Assembly (NCBI GenBank): GCA_029204225.1
Contig: CM055101.1
Location: 45,694,180-45,731,905 of the forward strand
Reading direction: 5' to 3'
Length of the DNA: 37,726 nt
From: Diphasiastrum complanatum
Lineage: Eukaryota; Streptophyta; Lycopodiopsida; Lycopodiales; Lycopodiaceae
Position 1 is the first letter of the stretch. Every line of letters begins with the position of its first letter. The notes beneath the pieces are model-generated. The model made no database searches and was not told the origin of the DNA. It saw nothing but the letters and a program-made list of their open reading frames with translations. This document shows positions 20,795 to 32,902 of the stretch, piece by piece. Both the position numbers and the translations under genes were made by a program.

Positions 20795-21740
20795 GGAGCC
20801 GGCAACTATGCAGTTTGGAAATTCAAACTGAAGAACATTATGATGGAAAAGGAGCTATGGGAGATCATGACAGGTGAGGAGACAAGGCCAATGATTGAAG
20901 AAGATCGGCGGGCATTTGATAAGAGAAAATGGAAAGCACAAAATGTCATCAACTTGCTAGTCAGAGATGCTATCATTCCATAAATTTTGGATTTGATAGG
21001 ACCGAAAGAAGAGTGAGATATTACAAACACATCTCAGTGTTATTTCTGAAGACGAAGCTGCACACATTACGGATGGATGATGGTGCAACTATTGTCGATC
21101 ACCTATTGAAGGTAAAGGAGATCTGTGATCAACTACCTACCGTTGGAGAGCGAGTACAGGATCGCGAGATTGTTCAATTGACATTGAACAGCTTGAGTGA
21201 GTCACATCAGATGTTTGTGACAAGAATTGCCACACAGGAGAATCTTCCAACCTATGAAAAGCTAGGTGGACTACTTTTGCAGGAAGAGCAACATCAAGAG
21301 AACTTGAATCATCGTAATAGGGGCTATGATCAAGCCCTTGCAGTTAGAGGATGAGGTGGAAGATTTGGTCGTGGTAGGTATCAATCGAGAGGAAAAAACT
21401 CAAGCCGGAGATCATTTCAACAATTTCATGAGCAAGCCAATGATAGCCCTAATCGAGGCAATTGGAATCAAGGTCGAAGTCAAGGACGTGGCTATTCCAG
21501 ACAAAATAAACTTGGAAATTGCAGGTAATGCAACAAACCTGGCCATTGGGAGTGTGAATCCTTCAAGAAACAAAAGGAGATGGCACAAAGAAAAGGCAAA
21601 TGGTAGGCGGGCAATTATGCTGATCAACATCAATTTGATGATTATCATTATGAAGACAATTATGTTAATCAACATCTATTCGATGATGATCAATATGAAG
21701 ATGATACAGGTGAAAGCTCAAACTTGTTCATTACGACACT
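20795..21740 (+). pseudogene. Copia F gag
   Basis: It starts mid-gene at 'GAGNYAVWKFKLKNIM' (20795 on), followed by the UBN2 region 'KLHTLRMDDGATIVDHLLKV' (21058-21115) and 'EICDQLPTVG'. A basic Arg/Gly-rich tail and a CCHC knuckle (around 21523-21565) follow. The knuckle is damaged: its second position block has a stop and the last Cys is displaced. Frameshifts occur near 20990-21050 and around 21350. The gag start codon and leader are missing because of the LTR insertion. Confidence 0.85.
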
Positions 21741-23015
<1,275 letters not shown>

Positions 23016-23767
23016 AGGAAATTGGATGCAAAAGTTGTCAAGTGTATTTTCCTTGGATATGATGAGAAGACCAAGGCATATAGGATGTATGATACAAATG
23101 CACAGAAGCTTGTGATATCTAGGGATGCTACATTTGATGAGATGGGTCAAGGTGAACAATCTGAAGAAATCACTAAACCTTTTGATGAGGGAGCGGAAGT
23201 ACATGTCAAGAAAGAAGTGGATTTTGATGCAGAAGATCCAATGAAAAATGATAAGTTTGAAGCTGAAATCCCTAAGAGAGTACCTAAATGGTACTTATCA
23301 ATCACAGGTGATGCTAAGAAGAGAGATACTCCCGAATCTAGCGAACAGGGAGAGCTTAGAAGGTCAAGCAGAAATCAAAAACCTCCTGCAAGGTTAGAAA
23401 TGAATCTAGCCCTAATGGGTTCCGTGATAAAGGCTCAAGAACCAAAAACTTTTCATGAAGCAAAGGAGCACAAGGAGTGGCGTGCAGCAATGGAAACAGA
23501 AATGGAGGCCATATCAAAAAATAGGACATGGAACTTGGTTGAGCTACTTGATGGTAAGACGCCTATCACTCGCAAATGGATTTATAAGATCAAATATGGA
23601 GCAGATGGGCAACTCAACAAATACAAAGCACGGTTGGTTGCGAGAGGATTTGAGCAGCAAGAAGGCATTGATTTTGAGGAAACCTTCGCACCCGTAGCTA
23701 AGATGGTAACTATACGTTCTATCATTGCTATTTCTACTTTCCATGGTTGGAAGATCCAGCAAATGGG
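23016..23767 (+). pseudogene. Copia F integrase tail and RT start
   Basis: One frame from 23022: integrase C-terminal 'CIFLGYDEKTKAYRMYD', a charged linker with 'RRSSRNQKPPARL', then the RT N-terminus 'EWRAAMETEMEAISKNRTW', 'RKWIYKIKYGADGQLNKYKA', 'LVARGFEQQEGIDFEETFAP' and 'WKIQQM'. The next expected block (DVKTAFLNG...) never comes: unrelated sequence starts at about 23767 and the frame stops at 23810. Confidence 0.9.
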
Positions 23768-26640
23768 TTGGTATCCACATTTAGGATACTTCGGTATGTA
23801 TTTGTCTTAAGGCATGCACCCTCCATGAGGAGCAAAGACAGAATACCAAGAGTTCCTATAAAAATGTGGCCACCTTAAAAAAGTAACAGTCATGTGCATT
23901 GGTAATCCATCTGAAAGAATTTTTATGTGCTTTAAAGGTAGATAGTAAAAATGGTGACTCTTTCTTCCTTACAAGGTATCTTGATATCTTATTAGCAATG
24001 ATATGCTTAATAAGTATCATAGCATTGTTAATGGTATTGCTACCATCATTTGGAAAAGGGGTAAAATTCGAACTAGACAACCTTTGTAAAGCCAAGTTTC
24101 TAACAAAGTAAATGCACATGAAATAGGGGTTATACTGGGAAATACTTTTCTAATAAAGGCAATGCGGGACAAAGTAGCAGTGGCAAAAAGGATTTTTCCA
24201 TTAGAAAGCTGAAATTTTACCATGATTGATCCATGCATAGACGGAAGTAGAAGAAATAAGATCGCTGGAGGTCAATGCAGCTGGTAGGCGACAACTAAAA
24301 TGGTTAGGAGAGACAAAAGGAAGATGGTTTTACATTTACGCTATTACAATAGATGCTTTGAGAGTATAAATGTTAAACAACTCCATTTTGAGACTTTACT
24401 TCAGATTTTTGGTTTTATTGATGAGATCTTTGAGCAAATTGTGTTTAGTTGGATTTATCCTTTCAAGTCTTTTGTGAGTTCGATGTTAATGATATCCCAT
24501 CTTGTACTTGCTCTAACACTAAATGATTTAAAATGTTTGTTTTTAGGGCATGTGATTTCTATGGATACTAGAATTAATAGCAACAAATTTTTAAAATAAC
24601 TTGAATAAATGACTTAATCATATTCTTATGTGTCAATCAAATATCAATGAGGTCGCTATTGAATTATACCAAGAATGGTTTAAGCTAGCTAAAATGTTAC
24701 CCATATATCAAAACATTGATCGCGATATGACTGTTAAACATGTCCTAATTTGCAAATATGCTGTAACAAACTTCTTAAAAGAAAACTAAATGGTTGCACG
24801 ATAAAAGCTTAACATGAAACAATTTAAGAAATGCCATTGATAAGCGTAATTGGATCACTACCAACTTATATGTGAATGGTGTGGATAAGGCTTTTTGTGT
24901 TGCTTCTATTTGATATGATTGAGCTTGGATTATTCAGATTGAGAGACCCTGATCTCTTGCTTGTATTCTGAAAGTATTAGTCCTGTAAGGTAGAAAAACT
25001 GGGCTTTTCAAACTTGCGTTCAATTTCACGGAATGTTCTCGACATCGCAAGGTGTGCTTTAAAAGCTTAGCAGTAAGGTCATTGGCGAGTTCTATGGTGA
25101 CATCAATCATGTGTTATCTGATGAAATACATAAAAGAGAGATTAGCTACTTAAAATGGAGAACTATGCTCTTTGCTATTTGATTGATCCTTCCTACAAAT
25201 GAGAAATATCTTGAATCTAGCACAATACCTTGAAATAATGTCCTCAAAGATCTGAAAGATCGCTTTGGTCTGTGCAATCCATAGCTAATTGATATTCAGG
25301 ACCATCCATCTGTTCCAAGTCAGATTACAGATTGTAATGAGCATGATTGAGGTAATCTTGACTGTCTAGGCACGAACTAGAACCATCAAAACCATCTGAG
25401 AGGCTTCTTGTCACAAGACAAAAGCGGGCACACGTCTCGAGTATCCTTGCTACCCTGCAAAGCCTCACTACCTTAGAGTTGGGGATTGCAAACCTAAAAA
25501 AGATGACATTTTCTTACTTGACAATCTAGATAAAAAATTTACTCTTTCTATGGCACTATTCAAAATTTTGGTGAGATGCTGATGATGCAAACACCATATA
25601 GATGAATTTATATGCACCTACATGATTTCTAAACCAACCCCCAAGCCTTCAATGCTATATTTTTTGGCCACATCAAAGGGTGGCACACAACCAACTGGTA
25701 TACCATCTGCACATCAATCAACATAAAGACCCTTTGTAGTTATCTCTGACTGAGTTTTGGCTTCAACAGAGTGAACCACTTGATCCTAATTTTGGCTCTC
25801 ACCTATAACAAGGACTACTTAAACAACTGAATGAGTCAAAGAGCTTCGAAGACAGCACAGTATAGGAGAAAAAGCTCAGCAATCTATGGCAGTCAAAGTG
25901 CTGTCAAAAGGCCCACATTTCAATAGCTAACCTGTAATGCACCTAGATGAGATAGCTTATAATTGTCAATAAGAGATCGGAGACCAGTAATAAGTTAGTG
26001 CTAATTTAGTCACTCCAAATAGCAATTTAATATAAATACTATGTCAATACAGAATTTGAATAGCCTAGCTGGGTCAGCATTTCAAGGTATGACTTGTATG
26101 TAGGCTTCTTTCTTACTTTGTCAATTGTGCATTGCACGCAGAACAAAACAGTTGCTTAGTCCTTCGAGTACCATCCGTTCCCTGAGTAGCTCCAGGCTAA
26201 CATTTAATGGCCAAATCAGTGGAATCTTCATTTTTTCCCTGGACGTCTAGAGTTAAATCCACTTGTGCGGATGGCTTCGCTACATGCAAGTTTAAAAATT
26301 ACCAGTTCACATTCAACCAGCACCACAATATGTGCATTTGGAAGAGAAGGGGGGGGGGGGGAGAGGGGGGGGGGGGGTATCTGGCTGGTTCAATCAAACA
26401 CTGCAGGGACAAAAGTCGTTAATAATCAACTAGAAAGAAATGAAAAAGGTAGCAACCTCGTGTGCATGACGCTTCCTTCAAGATTTATAGAGCCAAAAAT
26501 ATAACTTTTCAATAACGGCACAGCTGTCAGCCACCATTGAGTAGCAATCAGAACAATGACCAATATATTTTCAAGAGTTTATAGTTTAACAACTTTGACT
26601 TAAAATTTTACTAAATGGACTCCGAGAAACATAGCTTGAG
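23768..26640. other. Intergenic, no recognisable gene
   Basis: AT-rich DNA with only short, unsupported open frames. On the minus strand 24119-23856 (87 codons) and the overlapping 24238-24017, and on the plus strand 24300-24599 (99 codons), read like eroded coding sequence, but I cannot place them in a family. From 24600 to 26200 all frames are broken frequently and no LTR or repeat structure is visible. A G-rich tract at 26349 is listed separately. Confidence 0.4.
26349..26377 (+). repeat. G-rich tract G13-AGA-G13
   Basis: Two runs of 13 guanines are separated by AGA on the plus strand, about 300 bp beyond the likely poly(A) site of the kinase gene. It fits the pattern of an intramolecular G-quadruplex. 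Confidence 0.9.
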
Positions 26641-26672
26641 TAAATATAGCATCCTCCTTATTCGTACCATGA

Positions 26673-26678
26673 TTTATT
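26673..26678 (-). terminator. Candidate poly(A) signal of the receptor kinase gene
   Basis: AATAAA on the minus strand lies 265 bp after the stop codon at 26943, a normal 3' UTR distance for a plant gene. No cleavage site can be proved from sequence alone. Confidence 0.4.
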
Positions 26679-26942
26679 AACAAGGAATGCTCCTAAACCA
26701 CATGCATTCTCATTATCTCAGTTTAGAGGCAGCTATTGGCCCCAAAGTATCGCACCCATATGAAAAAGAATACATCATCAACGCCTTGCATTCCAAGCAA
26801 TAACTTTGTCAGACCACAACTCTTTGTAGATGCAAACCTGCTGCTACTGCGTCAGCATTTTCCCTTACAAAACTGGGATCTAAGCAATTGCTGAAGATGG
26901 TGTATACACAAGAGAGACAGAGGCTAAGCCTATTGTGCAAAC

Positions 26943-29900
26943 TCAAAGACTTGTGCCCACATCTTCTGATGGTGAGGGAGATAAGTTGGGAGACTCAAAT
27001 GATTCATCCCGCTGTGGAGATTGATCTCCTCGAATTTGTTCAATCAGCTTGACAACCTGACTCATCTTGGGTCGAAGATCTGGAGATTGAGAGACGCAGA
27101 CCATTGCAATCTGCAGCATGCCTACCAGCTCCTCTTCAATATTCTTGTACCTCATAAGTTCTATGTCAAAGACCTCAGCAGTCCATTCCTCTCTCACCAC
27201 AGATTGCACCCATCGTGGAAGGTCAATTCCTTTGTCTTGCATAGCAGATTGTGCAGATGCTTTGCCTGTTAGTATTTCCAGAAGCACGATTCCAAAGCTA
27301 TACACATCTGCTTTTTGGGAAAATCTTCGAGTTTCATTGTGTTCTGGAGCTCTGTATCCAACAAGTCTGGATGCAGCAGTTGCATTCATGAGAGGCGCCA
27401 ACCCAAAGTCACCAAGACAAGCATTTCCATTTTTATCAAGTAAAATATTTGACGATTTCACGTTCCCATGAGGAATTTTAGGAGTGCTATATTCCTGATG
27501 TATAAAAGCTAAACCACGTGCAGCTCCCAATGCAATCTTCACTCGAGTGGTCCAGTCCAGAGGGGTCCTCCCAGGTCCTCGATTTCCTGTAAGAATTATT
27601 CAAATTACACTGGTTTAATCATATCAAGAAACAGCTATATATATAATCAAAAACAATCCTATCTACCAGTGACTACAAGGTTATCAGATACGAGAAGCAT
27701 ATGAGGTGAAGTTTCCAAAAAAAAGACTTCAATTTTGAAGCATGATGCTGCCAAATCTGTGAGATTGTTTTTCGTCAGTTCATGTTTCACCAAGGGTCAT
27801 GAGGATAAATAAAACCGATGACCAATTCCTTCAGAGTTTGACACTGTAGCTGTTCATTACTTCCAAAGCATAAGATGGTATAATAACTTTGAGCCAGAAA
27901 TAGGTCATTATGATCCAAATCCTCAAGGACCGTTGATATAGCATTGAAATTAATGCAACAGTCAACCAAAACCATATATTGAAATTAGCTCACTCAAAAT
28001 GATCAAGAACTGAAGCCTAATTTTCTCACTGTCAGTTTATCTCTAAAGCCCCCATACAACCTGTCATGCCATCAGGGAAACGTTCGTAGTTACCATCAAT
28101 GCAACAGGCATGCTGCATGGAAACATGTTTGACCATTATTTCCTCAGGACTCTGTATTCTTTGCAGGATTTACTCCACGGAGGAATACACAGTTAAGTCC
28201 CAAACCAATCCTTTCGGTTAGGGAACATTTTCAAATTAGTGGAACTTGTCAACTGCCAAATGGATAATAGATAACAAAAGAATTGCAAAAATTACTCTAC
28301 AATTTATCAAATTGCCCACTTACCCTGGCATCAATCAGGGATACAACAACTGTTGCAAGAAGTTGCACTCTTGAAAATGCCGGAACCCGAGCCCCTGCAG
28401 AAACTTAGGGATAATTTGACCACTAGTCGTGTTTCTGACTCATCGGTGACGGAACCGACTATCGCATTGGGCCTATTTAGGACACTAAGACATTATTTGG
28501 CACATTGCCCCAACCAGAATTCATGCACATTGCCCCAACTAGAATTCGTGTTGGATCAGTTTCAAAGTGGAAAACGTGTTGGACTTGATAAAGAATTAAC
28601 CACTGTCCTCAGTTTGATAAAACTGCAAACTTCCTTCAGGCACTTAGCATTTTTCATTACTACTTGCTTCCTGAGTTTGTAGCAGTTAAAGCTACTCATT
28701 ATGAGTAAGAAAAACTGATCACAGAAAAAAGTAGCATAAATTGTAACCTCTTTAAATCGGGTGAAAGTGTAATAGACTAACCATGTAGAAGAGAATACAG
28801 ACTCCCATTAGGCAAATAGTCATATACAAGAAGCTTTTCTTCCTTGGCATAATAGTAAGCTCTCAGTTGAACTAGGTGGGAATGCTGGGTATTTCCAATT
28901 AGCTCCATCTGCTGCTCAAATTCTTTTCTTCCAGAAACATTCACTTCTTTCAGCCTCTTGACAGCAACAATTGTCCCATCTTCTAGCACCGCTTTATAAG
29001 CAGTGCCGAGACTGCCCTTTCCAAGCATTTCGGCAGAAGCTCGCAACAGATCCTCCAAATCAAACATAGGCTTCTTCCAATCAAAGAAGACAAGCTTGCT
29101 TTTCTTTACTTCAGGCACTTGAACAGAATGCTGATCGGAGGAGAATTCCCCTTTCTCTGATTCAAGGAACTTTGAGGTCGTTCTATCAAGTCTTCGAGAA
29201 TACCTCTTCCAATAATAAAATAGAAACATGACGATTACAATCAGGAGCACAGACGCATCTCCCACAACAATAGCAGCTATCACTCCAACACTCAGCCTGT
29301 TGCCTGATGCTTTCTTTAGCCTCTCATCTGTAGGCCTTGTCATAGGACTACACGGGAGAACAGAAGGGCTAGGAGGTTGCAAATTAACGGATGATATAGG
29401 AGGGAGACTAAAGTTACAAGCTGAAACAGGATATCCACAAAGCTCCGGATTCCCTGCATAGGCAGAGATGTCAAAGTTTCTCAAGGTGATGGGGATTCTC
29501 CCACTCAATTCATTTCCAGAAACATTAAAATCATTCAATAATGTCAAATTGAGAGAAGGTAGCATCCCAGACAAAAAGTTATTTTCTAATCGGAGAGTTG
29601 CGAGGTGAGTTAAGGAACTAAATGAGTCAGGAATTGGACCAATGAGCTTATTGTTTGACAAGTCAATCCTTAGAGCATGCACTAATGCAGAGACGGACGG
29701 TGGAATTTCTCCCCTAAAATTATTCTCATTCAGATACAATAGTTTAAGATTTGCCCAATTTGACATATCCGGAAGACTTCCATTCAGCGAATTCCCCATG
29801 AGACTAAGTACTCTTAGCTGATCCAGAGAGCTGAGAACAGTGATGGGTCCAGTAAGACCTATGTTCTCCAGAACCAGATGGGCTACACGTCCATCCTGAC

Positions 29901-30093
29901 AGGCTACTCCATACCAGTTCCCATCACAAGGAGAACCCTGACTCCAATTTTCCAGTTTTCCGTTCATGTCCACTGAAGCCTTGAAGGCAAGAAGAGTTTG
30001 ATTGTCACTAAGTAAATCAGCATCACAAGTTGTAATATTTATGAAAATTGTAATAACCACCAACAGGAAGCATATTCTGCAACCAGGGCCCAT
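26943..30093 (-). CDS. LRR-III receptor-like kinase, probably catalytically atypical (At1g68400-like)
   Basis: Two coding exons, 30093-28782 and 27586-26943, joined by a GT-AG intron that splits a Gly codon, give 651 residues, normal for the family. The Met at 30093 is preferred: good start context and an immediate hydrophobic signal peptide. In-frame Mets at 30144 and 30174 would add 17 or 27 residues. Order: signal peptide (about 1-23), LRR N-cap ending [10 protein letters not shown], five or six LRRs (about 70-225), Pro/Ser-rich juxtamembrane, one membrane helix (about 269-292), kinase domain (from about 348). The Gly-loop [15 protein letters not shown] lysine and DFG (about 497) are present, but the catalytic loop is HGN instead of HRD (about 477). 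It ends 'SEDVGTSL'. The motif [20 protein letters not shown] recalls Arabidopsis At1g68400 as I remember it. Probably a plasma-membrane pseudokinase co-receptor; ligand unknown. Confidence 0.93.
27587..28781 (-). other. Intron of the receptor kinase gene
   Basis: Donor CATG|GTTAGT at 28782/28781 and acceptor TTACAG|GAAATC at 27587/27586 bracket 1195 bp. Joining them gives the continuous family motif '[15 protein letters not shown]'. The position just before GPGRTPLDW is the usual LRR-III intron site. It contains a 109-codon plus-strand open frame and a 21-bp direct repeat near 28503-28547, neither recognised as a gene. Confidence 0.92.
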
Positions 30094-32865
30094 AGTTCCT
30101 GACACTTTGGTGAAGAGATGTCTTCCACCTCTCACAATAGCCATTTCATGTCTCTCATTATAAACAAGAGGCATAAATCAAAAACAAAGTGTCTATTTGG
30201 CCTAAAATTTGTAGCTGTAATCCCTGTGTCTTCATCAAAATGGAGATTGATTTTTTTAAGGAGCTATTTGCTTCACTTGGCTGTACAATTACTAGAAAGT
30301 ATGTCCACTGTCAAGATAAGTGCCCTGTATCAAATCCAAAAAGGCTTCAATAGTATTTTTCTCCAGAATGGGTGTGCTTCACTGATCTTTTTCTGCCAAG
30401 TTCTCTTCTTGCCATTTCTTTGTTCTTGCCCCTTCTGATGACTCCAGTACTTACTGCACTTCAAGCCTTACAAAGTCACACAGCAAACACAAGCCTGCAA
30501 CAACATAAGGCGATTTACATCAGCATTCGGCTACCAAGGAATAAGTGAGAATCGCTGGATGATCAAGATTCTTATTATGAGTTAAAATTTTACCCCTGGA
30601 TCAATTGCAAACGATGGGCTTAGAATAGTCAGGCACTCTCCACTGCAGAATGAGTGAGAATTGAATGGAAGTTCCATATTCCTATTGTGAATCTACATGA
30701 CAACCTACCCCTCCAACACTTAGAACAACGGGCTCAAAAACTACAGTCTTTGTTATGTACCATAATGAGGATTTTGAGAAAGTGCCCCTCGGAATTCAAT
30801 ACAATTAGCTTCTTGTTTCTAATGTAGACAATAGAAAAGCTTCCTAGAAAATCAAGAGCGTACCTACCAATAAGCCTCTTCATGTGATGTTGCCCCTGGA
30901 CTAACTTAACTGCTAAATTTAGCATGAACATCAGATCTTTCAATAACTCCAAAATAGAATTCTCATACACTTCCTGATTTTTTTTACAAGAATGTCCTTG
31001 ATACAAAAGCTTGCTCTCAAGTTGCAAGAAAACATTGACCAAGCTACTTAATAGTCTGATGGACCTAGACCTATACTTCTAAATCAAACACAACACTTCA
31101 TGCGACACTGTAGAGAATTATATAATGTTCACAGAAGAATACTAGGCTCATCTGCTGTCTTATAAAGTATGTTCTGTTATCATCTCAGTCGAAAGATTTG
31201 CAGATCACATTTCTTTTAGACTAGCTGGAGACAAGGCTGTATCAGAAGCTTTAAAAAGACACATTCATCAATCCTTTTTGGTGGGTAAAATGGAAAATTT
31301 GTGAGGCGAGCTTGAAACTAAAAATAATACGCTTCAGGTTCTGTAAACCTGGTCAAGGTTTTTACACTTATGTATTTCTTGCACACCTTTGCAAGTAGAT
31401 GAAGCATCTACAGGATGCGTCAGTCCAGCCTCCTCTATCAAGCAATAAGCTTATGCCATCAAGGAGGGCCGTAAAGTGAGCTCCGTTAACAGAGTAGGGG
31501 AGAACTTTCGTGAAAGTCATTCAAACTCTGCAGATATACATATGCGTCAAAGAACTTGCAGATCCCTGCAACCAAGGCCTACATCCTTTGTGGCATACGT
31601 GCACCATGACAAGCTTAAGTTTATCTTCACTTCACTTGTTCACCTCAGTTGCAGAGAGTTATCGCAGAAGTAAACGACTAAACTGCGGATATCTCTGGTA
31701 GAGACAGACCACCACATTGTGAATACAGTAAAACACCACCCTAGCTACGTACTTTCTGCTCAACTTAAGCCTTAAAATCACCAAGCCGTGAATAATAAGA
31801 CGCGTTTTTATCTTAAAGGAGCTTCAATTTAACTCCAGCAAATAATAGCCTGCCAAAAGTTCTTGTAAGTTCAGTGATGAGGGGAATCGCATCAAGCAGC
31901 CTATCAATAAATACGTGGAGGAAAAACTTTTCAACAGAAGAGCTCGCTGTAGATTAAACCAAAGTAAATACGGCATCAGCTGAGCGCCAAGGGCTTATTT
32001 GGGTTGGAGAAGCTTGAAATATTTAGTTGATAGCTAAACTTGAAGAAGGCTTTAAGCTGCGCCAAAAGTTTAAAATCTCAGTAGAAATGTGCACTAAGCA
32101 CTGGCAGCAAATAAAAAATCCATTCGCATTACCAAGAAGATGCAAAGATTATGCCTCAGAGTAAATAGCTCTTAAGCATTTGTTGTTCGATGCGTTTACA
32201 CTCAGTCAGCTTAGTAGAGCTTCCATACTAGTTTGTTAGTTCAAGAGGACGAACTACCCGCTCCTCTCGATCCCGTCGAACAACACAACACCAAACTCAA
32301 ATAAACCTCAAATATTCAAGTGCGGAACGAGGTAAATAGGCAGTAAATTTGTCTCACTAACCGGAATCGATGAAGTTAATAGCAAGGTTTGATCACAGGA
32401 AGTTTGTGATCCAGCTCTTTTAACGAGGACAATGGCATTCGACATCTATTGAAGCGCGTCGTATACGTAGATGCCCAGATCTAAAAAGCAACGGACAAAG
32501 TAGACAGCTTGCTACTTTCTTTTTATGAGAAGACGACGATAACGGTTGTGATTGTACACTACAACAAGAACCCACGTCAGGACCTAGTGCTGTGGATCGT
32601 TGCTCTGTAAAGCGAGAGGCCACCTCTTCTCTCTCTCTTCTCCATCATTAAAAGCGAAGGAACCAGGTGCTAATGACGCAGTGATTCACAATGCAACGAT
32701 CCACCGATGAAACCTGAGGCTGGTAGAGAAAGAGATCAAAGAAATACGTAACTCTCGTAGCAACTGGTTACTGGACATAACATGCTCAGCTGATAATAAA
32801 CTGAAGAGTAGGAACAAGAGGAGCAGAAGGCCGTAACAGGCTGTAAGCTTTTTTCTGGAGGGAAA
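30094..32865 (-). other. Upstream region of the kinase gene: probable 5' UTR, possibly with a leader intron
   Basis: No coding frame of note lies here, and an in-frame TGA lies 6 bp before the most upstream ATG. A good acceptor (GCCTTATGTTGTTGCAG) with a CTGAT branch-like motif ends at about 30498. A donor-like CCG|GTTAGTGAG lies at about 32363. Together they would define a leader intron of about 1.9 kb. Exon sequence upstream would be 32364-32865, including a GA-rich stretch. This is inferred from splice-like motifs only. Otherwise the region looks like plain intergenic DNA. Confidence 0.3.
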
Positions 32866-32895
32866 AGGAAAAGTGGAGTGGCCTTCAAAGTTGAG

Positions 32896-32902
32896 ATTTA
32901 TA
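32896..32902 (-). promoter_or_regulatory. Candidate TATA box of the receptor kinase gene
   Basis: TATAAAT on the minus strand would give a transcript start near 32865. It is the best TATA-like match upstream of the GA-rich leader, but the region is AT-rich. Confidence 0.3.

Noticed and set aside
28353-28682. 109-codon plus-strand open frame in the kinase intron
   Set aside because: No motif or homologue is recognised, no start context stands out, and it contains part of a short direct repeat. Probably chance.
29228-29461. 77-codon plus-strand open frame
   Set aside because: It is antisense to the kinase juxtamembrane and LRR region.
32420-32623. 67-codon minus-strand open frame upstream of the kinase gene
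   Set aside because: It has a Ser/Leu-rich composition with no motif and lies in the presumed leader. At most it is an upstream ORF.
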